This document shows, piece after piece, positions 24,801 to 36,700 of a stretch of 64,000 nt of DNA. The notes under the pieces were generated by a model that was not told the origin of the DNA, did not search any database, and saw only the letters and a program-made list of their open reading frames with translations. Positions within the stretch are counted from its first letter, which is position 1; the number at the start of each line of letters is the position of its first letter. Both the position numbers and the translations under genes were made by a program. Origin of the DNA: Ulva prolifera (Eukaryota; Chlorophyta; Ulvophyceae; Ulvales; Ulvaceae); assembly GCA_023078555.1 (NCBI GenBank), contig CM041196.1, positions 5,591,658 to 5,655,657 of the forward strand, written 5' to 3'.

Positions 24801-27680
24801 GGGAGCAGCAGTGGGGCAGGTGTGACGGATGCACATGCGAGCACGTCAGCGCCGCGGCCTGCAGGTCGCTGCGGCCGTGGCCGCTGCTCGTTGCGATGCT
24901 CTGCGCCGACGACACCGCGCTGCCCGTGCTGCCGACGTGGCCGCTGCTCTTCCGCTTCGGCGTCGCGCGGCCGAGCGCCGTCTTGACAAACTCCCGCACC
25001 GACTCCCCCTCCTCGCTCTTCTCGCACTCCCCGCCCATGAGGTAGCTGCGGCGGGACGACGAGTTGCCGTCCGGTGGCGGGCGGCTGCTGTGCGCGCGCG
25101 CGAACCACAGCGCGACGCCGAGGGAGACCGCCGCGACGAAGCTGGCTGCGGCGATGATGCCGCCGACGGCGGCCGGGGAGAGGCCGCGGTTGGTCTCGAC
25201 GGCTGGTGGGGGCAGCATCGGCAGAGCGCCTTCGGGGGAGGTGGTGGTGGCGTCGGAGGAGGAGAGGGAGGTGTCTTGGGGGGTGCCGTCGAGATCCTCT
25301 TCGACGAGGGCCGCAGTGGGGGGCAGCGGCAGCCCCAGGCGGATCGCCTCCACCTCCTGCAGCGGCTGGCGCACATGTTGTGCCGCGCACAACACACATG
25401 CATCGTACGCATTCGTACCCACATTGTCAGAATGTGCACATGGGGGTGTCACATGTTGAAACTTGATGCCTCGATCGACCAGTTCAATGCGTCCCACTTT
25501 GTGCCTGTGCATTGATCAATCAAGCTGAGGCTTGAGCGAGAAGCATGTGATTGGTCGATGTCTCAAGCATGCGGCCCAGCTGTGAGCCCAACGTGCATCA
25601 CAGCGGGCAGGCTGATACAGCAGGCCGTAGGCGGCGGCGACAGCGCCCAGGCTGGCCCTCGCCGAAACAAACCAACCGCAGGGGGCCTGCCCCGGCCGCC
25701 GCGCAGCGGTGGGGCCGCGCGGGGCGCATGCACCTGCTGGATGGCCGCAAAGGCGGGGTCGGAGGCGATGTCGAGGAAGACGAGGTCCTTGCGCATGTCG
25801 CCCATGCTCAGCTGCGGCACCGGCTGCGGCGGGACGTCGGCACGGCCATCCTCCGGTCGGAAGTTCACCTCCGTCACGTTGTCGCTGAACACCTGCGCAG
25901 CCACCAGCGCAGCGTGTGAGGTCAGCGTGCTGGAGTGCAAGGCCCTACGTCCCGTGCATGCATGCATCAAGCAGGCGTCAGCGTGGCCCGCTGCCCTTGC
26001 CGGAGGCGGGGTGGTGTGGCACCCAGTTGGAACCCTAACGGGCTTGATGCTTCGAGAGTGGCATGGCCCCCCCAACATCCGCTCTCAGGCTGGCTGCCCA
26101 TCGATCTCTCCTGCCCACCGGCAACAGCTGGCAGCGCTGGAATCTGGCATGCGTGGGCAAGGGCTTTGGTCATCCACACAACAACATTTTGCAACCTCAT
26201 GCATGTGCGTATGACAACACAACGCTCTGTGGCCGGACAAGCCCAATTTCCGGCCAGCACTATGCCATAGCCTGGTTGGCTGATTGACCTCGCGTTGAGC
26301 ATCCCTGCGCTCTGGCGGCTGCAGTGTCCCCCTGTGGACACAGCACCTGCACCACGGCTGAAGCCACACACATCCGAGGCCGTGGCAGGGGCGCACCTCG
26401 ACGCCACTGTACGCCTGGATGCGCATCGTCGCGTTGTTGCCGGCGTACGCGCACTCCTGGAAGCGCAGGGCGGCGCCCGGATCGTCCGCGCTGCCCTCCG
26501 GAGCCGACCCGGGCTCGTTCGCGCCGATCAGCGGCACAAGCTCTGGCACGCGGTTGCGTGTGAAGCGGCAGCGCAGGAAGGACGCTGACGAGGAGCGCAC
26601 GTACACCGGCGGCAGCTTGCTGCTCGTGATGTCCTGGGTGCTCACCATCGAGTCCACGATCACGTCTGCATGCATGCCGAGCAGCTGTGAGCGACGACAG
26701 GGTTTGCCTGCGCTCTGCGCCTACGGTGCTGCAAGTGCGCCCTCGTGAGCAATGCAGGTGCGCAGGCCTCCTTCAGTTTGTTTGTTTTTTTTTCCACCCA
26801 TGCAGCGCGGCTGCCCCCAGAGCGCCGAGTGGCTCGTGAGTGTAGCAACGGAAGATGAGCTGCACTGCGGCGGAGGCCGCAGCTGCTTCGCAGTGCTGCG
26901 GTGGAGAGAGCTGCTGTGCATGCTGCCTGCAGTTGCCCGAAGGCCGAGTGCTGCGCAGCAGCCATGCGACGCAGGCGGCGGCTGGTGGGCGCCCTGTGCA
27001 CTCGCTTAGGGGCATCAGGCTCGATCGCAAAGTCGTCTTGTTTCCTGCTACGCTGCCCAGCACACGGCCAGACTTCACAAGCGTCCTGCGAGCGGAGGCG
27101 CCGACGACCATCCGGCTGCGAGCCCTGGATGCCACCATGGAGGGGGCTTGACCTACATACAGCGCAGGACGGCCGCACCCCCGGCCCATGCATTCATGCG
27201 AGAGGGGCGCACCGACGAACTGGAGCTTGGCGTTGGGGTAGATGACGATGCCTCCGCACGCGCTGCTGCCATCGCCCTGGATGGTGGTGTTGGTGACCCA
27301 GGTGTGGCCGCCATGGGAGTGGAAGAGCATCGGCGCCGTGCTCCGGCGGCTCGACTCGCCGGAGAAGGTGCTGGAGCGCATGCTTGAGAAGCGGAGGTAC
27401 ATGTTGTCCCACCAGATCGAGCCCGCGGCCATCGGCGCGATGTGCTCGTGCGCGATAATGAGGCACTGCCCTGGCTTGAGCGGCAGCAGGTCCGCGCCGG
27501 CGAGGCCCTCGGTGAACTGCTTCGTCGGCGGGGTCGTGCAGTTGCCCTGCATGCATGCAGATGATGCATTGCAAGGCAGCACACACGTGCGGGGGGCGGT
27601 TGTGTGCAATGGCACGTGACCGTGCGGACTGCTTTGTGGGGTCTGTGGTCTAGGGTTCAGGGGCGTCCGTGTGGCGGGTG

Positions 27681-27722
<42 letters not shown>

Positions 27723-30018
27723 GATGGGTGCTTTTACAGCGTGTATGGCTCCGTACAGCTTCAAGATACAGCTGTAGGGGAGGGGGGGGGGGGGGGGACG
27801 CTCTGGCCATTGATGTGGGCAGGGCGGCTCATGGTGGTTTTCCAGTCTGGACAGTGCGGTTCTGCAGACGGCCGGGACAAGTCCATGCACAAAGTGCAGC
27901 GCTACCGGCTGACGCTACGCGCAGTCACAGATACATGGCAGACCAAGAGCAATACTTGCGGTGGACATCGGGCCACACACGATGCGTAGCCACGGAAGCA
28001 GCGGACAGACCAGCCATGGACAGGGCGCCGGCATGCATCGCCGGCATGCATCGCTTGAGCAGGGCTGCAGGAGACAGGACGACAGCAGTGACGATGCGAT
28101 GATGGTCGCAACAGCACACAGGATGTTGGACAGGTGCAACACCCAGCATGAAGATGGCTGTGGCGCTCCCTCACCAGGTGATGCAGGTGTATGAGCATGG
28201 TGACATGGGGCAGGTGTGCATGGTGACAAGCAGGTGTGGAATTTCTGGTGTGCACTGCCAACACAATCGCAGCGGTGCCCTGGGAGTTGGCCCAGTTGGC
28301 AGTTGAGGACATCACATGGGAGTGTGAGCTGGAGGGTGAAAGCTGCCCTGGCAAGAGGTGTGGGCTGGGGAGGCGGGCTGCGTCTGGCTGTGTGCTTCCT
28401 TGCATGACGCATCATGGTGTGCGTTAAATGATCTCTTAAGCAAAATGACCACGACTGGGGGGGAAGGAGCACCCATGCTGAGTGATGGAGATCTGCACGA
28501 TTCACTGCCAGGCAATGGTGGGCCTATGAAATTCACAGGCCAGCAGGAGTTTGGATGCCTGCAGGAGCCAGGACAATAGTCAAGCCGAGGCAGCATGCAC
28601 ACTCTGAATCACCGAGACCATGCCTTTGTTCCAGTCCTGAATGACTGTGCTGTTGTTTTGGGCAAGGGTGGCAAACATCAGTCATGCACTGTAGGGCTGT
28701 GCTTCTGAGGCTGCTGCGCGTCCCTCCCCCCTGGCTCAGTGGGTACCCATGTCCCATGGCAGATGCAGTACTGCCGGCACAAGCTTGCTTGCGGCAACCA
28801 GGTGCAGGGCAAGACTGAATGCTGTGAACATGCCTTGTGGCATGTGTGCCAGACTCCACAAGTACATAGCTACATGTGCAAGTGTATAGTTACGCATGTA
28901 CGCGAGCCGGGGCACCTGTTTTTGAACAGCACAGCGCCGATGGCATGGGCCAGTGGCAATCTCCTGCAGCGTATTCTATGATGCAGTGTGATGCTGCAGG
29001 CTGAGGATAGTTTCCCGAGCCGCCTGAATGAGCAAGCACGCAGTGTGCAGAATGCTGAGGGCTATGCCAGCCGGCAATTCCGGAACTGTGTCTGCCCGCC
29101 TGGCCCCTCCTCCTCCTCCCCCCACACCTCCTCGCCCTGTGCTTATGTGGTGCTATCTGCAGACAGGGTTGCGAAGTGGGACAGGCGACACGGCTCATGT
29201 TTAGCGCCGAAACCATTAGTACTCGTCGAGGCAATGGCAGCATGACTGTACACGAATGGGGGCTAAGGAGCGCCACGGTGCGCCATGGCCGGCCGCCCGG
29301 ACCCTGCGGCACCGGATCGTTGTGCAGGCGTGCGCATAGAGTGTCCCGGGGTAGTAGCACACCCGAACTGACCGCGTCGAGGGGAGCTGCATCGGCAGGA
29401 GATGCTGGAACACTTCATTATTCATTTCGGCCTCGACGAGGGGAAAGTTCGTTGCATCGAGGTGTGACGTAACTTCGATGTGAGCGGCGCCATCTGTCCA
29501 CGCCTGCTTGAGGCCCTTGAAGCTGGCGACTCGAGTGATGACATCTGGGCGCGGGACTTCTTCCGGGTCCGTTTGCTGTAGGCTGCGAGCGTGGGGGGCA
29601 GTCTGCAGCGCGGGCTGCGGTTGCGGAAGCGGCACTGGTATGCGTGACTGTCCCTCACCAGGGTCGGTTGCTGACAGGCCGGCCTGCCAATAGGCCACCG
29701 CGGTAGACGCGCGGTGTGCTCGTTCGACGTTTACATGGCCAAGCCATGCCTAGATCGGAACAGTACAGGTTCATCGGTGTGGCTTCTACCTCTACGCCAC
29801 GCTACAAGAACGCATTACTTGCGCGCAAGAGGTTCCGGCATCCGAATCAAGGCTGTCGCTGATATGCGTCGGATCCTCTGCACTACTGACAGCGGGACTC
29901 GCCGAGGGCGCACCTGCTCATGAACGAAGTCAGATGCAAAATCCCCGACAGTGATAGGTCTGGCACTGCTAGTCCTGGCGACCAGCAGGAGCGCGGAGGC
30001 GAGAGAGAGCATGCGCAT
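19584..30018 (-). CDS. Receptor-like protein kinase with predicted beta-helix ectodomain
   Basis: Eleven exons: 29914-30018, 29363-29683, 27213-27546, 26397-26665, 25734-25892, 25365-24845, 24595-24205, 23892-23223, 21302-21022, 20655-20329, 19835-19584. All joins are GT-AG and in phase, giving 1,209 residues. Residues 1-19 form a signal peptide ending TSSA. Residues about 60-390 resemble algal parallel beta-helix (pectin-lyase-like) ectodomains, with GQCLIIAHEHI, WWDNMYLRF, ASFLRCRFTRN and ALRFQECAYAGNNATM. One membrane span, AAVGGIIAAASFVAAVSLGV, lies near residue 460-485. A 430-residue Ser/Ala/Pro-rich cytoplasmic linker follows. The kinase domain (about 924-1209) has ALKFF with the ATP Lys near 942, HRDLKPSN near 1036, DFG near 1057, AAPE, and DSWSLGVLAFELL; its Gly loop GGQGVV is weak. 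This is a type I plasma-membrane receptor layout. The ligand is unknown. The alternative exon 6 start 25356 would delete three residues. Confidence 0.85.
21817..21847. repeat. (GT)n microsatellite in a receptor-kinase intron
   Basis: About 15 GT dinucleotides in the 1.9-kb intron 21303-23222 that separates the linker exon from the first kinase-domain exon. Confidence 0.9.
27684..27721. repeat. Poly-G tract (38 bases) in a receptor-kinase intron
   Basis: 38 consecutive G on the plus strand, C on the sense strand of the kinase, inside the 1.8-kb intron 27547-29362. A second run of 16 G lies at 27782-27797, about 60 bases away. Confidence 0.95.
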
Positions 30019-33000
30019 CGCTGCTTTGGTGCAGCCTGGGTCCGGTCGTGCCCCTGCAGTACATCCACTTGCCCGAAACGAAGCCTGAAATTGCTGTAGA
30101 GAGTATCACATGGAAGCGTCGACTCGGGTCGCGCGAGCGCTGTCCACAGCGCTGGCAAAGCAGATCAAACTTGGTCGCAGACGAGACGCTCAGCCGAGCT
30201 CAGCCTGTCATTTCAGCACGTCTGGTTGCAGACTCAGTGCTATTCGATACAAGCACAGGGATTTCCCGCTCACTCAGAGGGAAAGCAGCGCCCGTGCGCA
30301 GGGATCTATGCATATGCGTGTTCCCAGTGCTTCCAAATGGCGGTCACAGCAGCTGCGCATCGCTTCGGCGAACACGGATTTGTAATGAGCATGATGCACA
30401 AGGCCACCAAATGCTGGAGGGGCAAAGACATATACGTACCGGCCAAATTGAAGACGATCTAGAAAGCGACAGAGCCTGATTCTAGCTGGGCTTCCTTCTG
30501 CAGGTCGCTGTCATAGCCAATCCACGTCCCTTCATCCGGCACCACGGATCGAAGCTGTGCCTCAGGTGCCAGAGCCGGGCCAGCAACGTCCAGGAACCTC
30601 TAACGACACGTTTACTATTGTTACTGCGAGGCTGTGTCAGTGCTGTTTCGAGTCGCACGGGCGATGTCTTAATATACTGGCGAGCAAGCAGGCTTGAGCA
30701 ATTCAAAGCCAGTTTCATCGATATCTAGCTGTTCCAAGAACTGTCCGCAAAGATCGGCGTGAACCAGCACATACAATTGATGGCCTATCTCGCACGTTGT
30801 GCGTGACCTGCCCGCCAACATATTGTCCATGAATTGGTCTGTTCGCAAGCCTCGGCAGTCATCACAGCGCGCGGTAGGTCAATCGCATGGGGCACAGCAT
30901 GCATGTGCATGCACTCATGCGCGACTTCATCTACTGGACTTGGCGTCGCAACTGAAGTCTCTTTGGACCGCGCGACCTTGCTAGCATGGATGTTTCTCTG
31001 AGCCGCGTTTGACAATGCCGTTTCCGTGACCTTGTCGGTGGATGGCCATCTAGATCAGCGTTCAACTTCGCGTACCGCAATGACGCTCTGCGCCACAAAT
31101 GCTCTCGGCTTCTGCTTGTTAGCAGACATCCCCCGTCTCCTCGCTGCCCCCTCTCCTGATGTGCATCTTCGCTGTCCGCTTCGCATGTCTGCTTGCTTGC
31201 ACGTCACGCATTCTCATGGCGACTCATGACTCCATTGGCGGGGCTACAACGTTGGTGTTTTGCTTGATCAGCTGGAGGCGTGCGCCATATGCAAACACCA
31301 CAGCTCTTGTACTATTCTCTGTCCAGTTTTCATGCCAAGGCCTTCGTTGTAGCAGAAACTCAGTACTGATCGACTGATGTAGAGTCCCTGCTCTCGAAAT
31401 CTCTTGACACCAGTAGCGCTTCCTGCCGCAGCTGCCACAGAGACCGTCTACGTGACGATCGCCGACTATAGCTTTGCACTGTGATGCAGGACTGGTTGAC
31501 GAACCCGGTGTAGCCGCTGCATTCTGTTTCGGCGAGCAGGCTGTCCAATGATCGGCTAGCAATGTGAAGCCTCGAGCTGCGCCGCAGGTGTCAGCCAATA
31601 TATGCAACACATTGCATGCAGCGAAAAGGGTTGCCGGCAAAACATTTACTGATAGGTTCTCTCTTGGCTTTGCTGTGGAATCTTTCCGGGAGCTCGCTGC
31701 TGCTGAGCTGCGCCGGATTAAATCGTGAGACAGGAACACCGGACACAAACGAGCAACGCGGGATGCCAGAGAACAGCACCGGCAGCAGACGCGAGAATAT
31801 GATGCAGGTTTCAGCGGAGGCGTGGAACGGAGCATCGCAGTTGCACAGCCAGGGCCTGGGCTGACAAACAACTCAATGACAGCAAGCCAGGTCTGCTGAT
31901 GAATGCTACCCCTGGATCAGACAGAGCATATTGCTGCTTGGACATTCAGAATCGCAGTGGAGAGCGATATTCCAATGGTGCATGGCAGCATGGGACACCG
32001 ACAGGCCGCTGCACAGTGCACAAAGGGCAATGCGATGCACATGCGCAGGGGCAGGGGCAGGGGCAGGGGCGAGGCCATTGATCCGAGCGGCCATGGTCAC
32101 ACCTGCTTGAAGGCGGAGTCGAGATCATTTTGGAAGCGATAGCCTCACAAGAACCGGTGTATTCTGAGGTAATCACCACCACCCGGGAGAACGCCTGCAT
32201 CTCCTGAGATGATCACCTGATAGCATCGTCGGAGTTGTCCCGCTTCCACTGCAGGAGGAGCAAGAGTGTGTTTAATCCGACCCGCTTCCACTGCAGGAGG
32301 AGCAAGAGTGTGTTTAATCCCACTGCAGGAAGAGCAAGAGTGTGTTTAATCACCGATCCGCTCATATGTGTGTAGCAATTGCTGCTTCACTTGATCATCA
32401 GAGCTGTGCACAGGGATGTGTGACCTCAGATGATGCGGTGGTGAAAGGGGTCGCATGACTGTGCTAAGCATGGAGTGGTCCGCAGTTGTGGTGGGCTCCA
32501 TGACTGCCTTGCCAGGCTTCGACTGGTCACTTTGACAATATGCCTCACGTGGCCGACGTGTAGTATCACCCCAGGCTCATGTACCTGTGAGGGCCAGTGC
32601 CCGCCGCCGGGCTGGACATGCTGGCTGGTGCATGTGGCATCTACCTTGTGAGGGATGTATTGGCAACATGTATTGAGTGCGCCCCAGCGCACCCTTCAAG
32701 GGTTCTTCTTACACAGACATCTGCTGAAAGCAGCACATGTCAAGATCCTTGCGGTGAAAGACCGTTGTTTTGCTGTTTACCTGGAAGTGATGGACAATGC
32801 CTTGCGCAGCTTCAGAGTGACCCCGTAAGCAGCCATGTTCCAATTGGCCGCATGTGTCTGCATTGTTCAGCCCCGGATTCGTGGCCGATGTTGCTACGGA
32901 GAAGGGCGGAACATCTGCTACAACTCTCTGTGGTCGGGGGGGATGGTGCATGGCAGAGAGTCCTGCCCCAGGGACTCGTATCCTGCAGATGCAACATGTC

Positions 33001-33771
33001 CATAATGAGGAGTCTGCATGAGGCCAGAGGGATATGCGGTCGCTGTGATTTGCGTGACATCCGTCTCTACTTTTGTACAAGGCTTTCGCTGAGATCTATG
33101 CTCAAGCAATCATGATGATTTTCAGCACAGGTGCACAGCAATGCTACTGAGTTGATTTGCAACCTGAGCAAAGCAAAGACGTATGGCCAAGCGAAATCCC
33201 TGGCGTTGCATGCGTTTGGTGCTGACTAGGGTCACATAGGAATGCGTGAGCTTCGCTTGTTACCTTGATCGCGTTGGAGTGGATGTCGCACTGACGCCAC
33301 CAGGCTGTGTGTTCCCCGTCCCAAGCATGCTCGTGGTGTTCATGGCAATCCCAAGTGCTTCAAGCTGTTACTGCAGGTTCCCTGCATCCGCCGATCGTGC
33401 CGTGGTAGGCGTTCTCCGCATACGTGCTGAGGCAAGCGTGCACTCTGAGCATGCCTTCCCAGCGAATGCATTGGTTTGCATCAAGACTCCTCAAAGCTGT
33501 CAAGGAACACAGTTTGATTCCGTGGTACGAGGTAGTTGGTTGATTACATGTGGGACTGCCGCTTTGGTGCGATCCAACCTTCAAAAGATGCTCCAATCAC
33601 ACCGTCATTTTCCGGATCGTATGCTAGCAAAGGATTACCTGTCGATTCTCAACATGCGTGCTTGTGATAATGGCTCGGTGCTGGCGCCAAGCTCTGCACC
33701 GTTGCCAATGTGCTTGCGTGTCGTGCACCTGTCAACATCAGCTCGGCAGAGCCACGTAGCGCGCATCCGTC
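30019..33771. other. Gene-poor interval between divergent kinase and lipase genes
   Basis: The two flanking genes are transcribed away from this 3.7-kb stretch, so it should hold both promoters. No domain is recognisable. It contains a GGGGCA hexamer repeat (about 32045-32070) and a 42-bp minisatellite (32239-32351). A minus-strand frame of about 215 codons near 31224-31871 has no recognisable motif. Confidence 0.45.
32239..32351. repeat. 42-bp minisatellite, about 2.8 copies
   Basis: A unit beginning CCCGCTTCCACTGCAGGAGG starts at 32239 and 32281. A third copy, shortened at its 5' end and carrying one G-to-A change (GGAAGAG for GGAGGAG), ends at 32351. It is intergenic. Confidence 0.9.
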
Positions 33772-36700
33772 ATGGAATCCGTACGCAAGCGGGTTGTGGA
33801 AATATCCCATGTTGATGTTTCGTCTGTCACGTCAACGGTATATGCCTTCAATCTCACATGCTGTGCAGTGGGCCTGGCCGTCTTACTGGCGTTGCGCAGG
33901 TTTGCGAGTGGCTTCAGCGATCGGGAAACTCTTGACTCTGCAAGCGCTCATCGGTTCGAAAAAGACCTCAATGGACAATGGGAAGGCATATTCGCAGTAC
34001 GTTCGCGCCCTGCAGCGATCTTGGATGCGTCCCTGACGAGTCAACGTCACCATCCTGCCACGGCATGACTATGCCGTCCCCCGGATAGCGTGGCAATAAG
34101 GACTGCGTGGAAGCTGCCAGCGTCGGTGACGAATGTCGCAGACCTATGTCGCAATGTCGCGCGCGCCCGTCATTATGATCTTGCAATTGCGCGCTGACGA
34201 GATGGTGGCATGCCGACATGCGTCACTTGCAGGACCTCAGCCGACCAAGCGCTTCGCACGAACATCACTGCTGGCCGCATGCACATTCTGGCAAGCAGCC
34301 TGGTGCGGCAATCAGCACGGACCACAATATCGAAGCTTCAGAGCATTCTGGTTTCGAGCTCAATCTCACAGAAGCAAACTTTGTCGCAGACCTTCAGACG
34401 ACAGTCTATTGCAACGTGCGTGTCCCCCTCTGATCCAACTACGCGTAGCTTCGGTATACGCGGTGGCATGCGCACTTCTATCCATCAGCATGCATGTGGT
34501 TGTGCACGCATTGTTATGTATGCATGATTTTATCGTCTGCGACATGCTAGTATGCCTGGTAAGCACCTGGCACACACGATTTGGCCACAAATGTCGACCG
34601 AAGCAGTGCACAATCAGGGACAGCTCGTCCACGCGTTTCGTTGCCTGTGCAACATTCAGTGCCCTGTGTTGGTGACCCTGTGTTGGCGCAGTCGTGCAGT
34701 AACAGCAACCATGGTATGCAGAGTCTGGCTTGTCCGAATGTGTGTGTGGGGGGGGGGGGGGGGGGGGGGGGGTTAGCTGCAGTGCCAATAGTGGTTGCAG
34801 ACACCGGATGGTGGTTGCAGAAAAGTAGCCAGTCATATATGAGGCTTGCGTTCCATGGTCAAAAAGGATGTATACAGAAATCACATCTCTGCCACTGTGT
34901 TCCGATTGACTCTGGTTCCCAGCAGCAGCAGCAGTGACACACGGAGGTCTGACTCCGAGGTCATGTGTGTCGCTGTTGAGCCTCTGGAGCCGACCACATA
35001 GACTAAACCCTGATTTACTGGTCTAAGGTGTTGCAGTGCAGAAGCAGCAGCCTGACCTAGCAGGGTTGTTGTGCACAAGTGCTACTGACGTAATCATTTC
35101 TGCGCTGTCAGGTGCCGTGATGCCCACTTTGGTTGCCGCAGTTTTCGTGCCTCGCTCAGGCATATACACGTGGACTGGCAGCGCAGAGCGGCGTAAGCCG
35201 CCGCCACTTGTTGCAGTGTCAGCAGGATGTGGCGCAGTCAAACAGGCGGCTTGTGAGACAGGCCTAGACCGGACTAGTCAGGCTAAAGGGCTCCAAAACG
35301 GGCCAAGGGACCACAATCCATCGCTCAGCACAGCAAATTCTTCATGCATGATCCCTCCCCCGGGGCCCTCTGCCAGGCAGTCCCTTAACTGCCTCAGCTA
35401 GCAACACCTGGGTATCCCGCCTTGCTCTCAGGACGCCTATTGTCGTTACGTACACAATCATAACCAGAGAACGTTGCATCTGCCACAGCCAGAAGGGATA
35501 CAACCTAATCCATTACACAGCCGCCAGCATTGCAAACGCCTGCGCTCGAGGCAGGCATGTGGGAGACTTTGCCGGCCACGCGCCCCAGGACGAATGAAAG
35601 CCTCTGTGTTGCAATGCCGGCTTGTGCTGCAGAGGACGCTGGTGCGGGCGTGGGACTGCACGCGGTGTCGCAGCGCGGCCGCCGGCTTTGAGCCGCACAA
35701 GCTCGTATTTGTCTCCGACTGGGACCTCACGGCGCTCGTTGGCCGCTGGCCGCTGCTCGACGCGGTGTTTGTCACGTTCCGCGGCACGGACTCACACGAC
35801 CTTGGCAACTGGGTCGCTGACATGGACATGCGCATGACGAACTACGTGCTCCTGCCGACCCCCCCACAGCCCGACCAGCGCGCTCCAGGTGCGCCCGCCA
35901 TAATGTCCTGTTGGCACCTTGTGTATGCATGGAGGTGGTTCTCGTGAGGAGGGTTCACACGCCGCCTATGAACGATGAAAGTACGTATGCATAATGCCAT
36001 GTTCATTGAGCCATGTACATGGCGTACGCTGCTGCGAAGCTGCTGCAGCTACGCGTGCCAGGTTCCGCTGCCTCATGGCGAGAATCAGGTCTTGTCCACG
36101 AGATCATCGCATCCGCCCAGCAGGCCCTCGAAGCGCAACAGGCCTATGATGCTGTACAACCAGCCTAGCCTGTGTGTAGATGACCATCTGCAAGCCTCCG
36201 CGGGCAGCCTACGCAGTCAGCTGACGGCAGAGGATGCGTACTCAGGCTTTGCCTTGGAGGATGACGGTGCGGTGGCTGATGAGGACAGGCCGCGGGTGCA
36301 CAGCGGCTTTCTGCGGAGCCTCATGCAGAGCGGCCTGTACCAGGGCGTGCACGACGCGCTGCGCACGGTGCCGGCCCGGCCGGGCAGCGCGCCGCAGCGG
36401 CTGTTTGTGACCGGCCACAGCCTCGGCGCCGCGATGGCGGCGCTCGCGGCTCCGATGCTGCTGCGCGACTTTGCGCCGCCGGAGATCCGGCTGTACACGT
36501 TTGGCGCCCCCCGCACCGGGAACCAGGTGTGCTGCTGTGAGCATGCGATATACCACCTCGTCCAGCAGGCTGTCTCAGGCACTCACGCATGCATGATTCA
36601 ATCACCAGCTCCTGCCGTGGATGGATGATGTGCTCGTATATGGTGCTGCACTGCCTGGTGCTGGATCTGTGGTCACTCCTGTTGCAGAATCGAAGGCATA

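Noticed and set aside
31224-31871. Minus-strand frame of about 215 codons
   Set aside because: No recognisable domain, no supporting splice pattern, and composition like the surrounding intergenic DNA.
33246-33771. Upstream plus-strand frame as part of the lipase gene
   Set aside because: It is not in frame with the exon starting at the ATG 33772 and shows no lipase or leader features.
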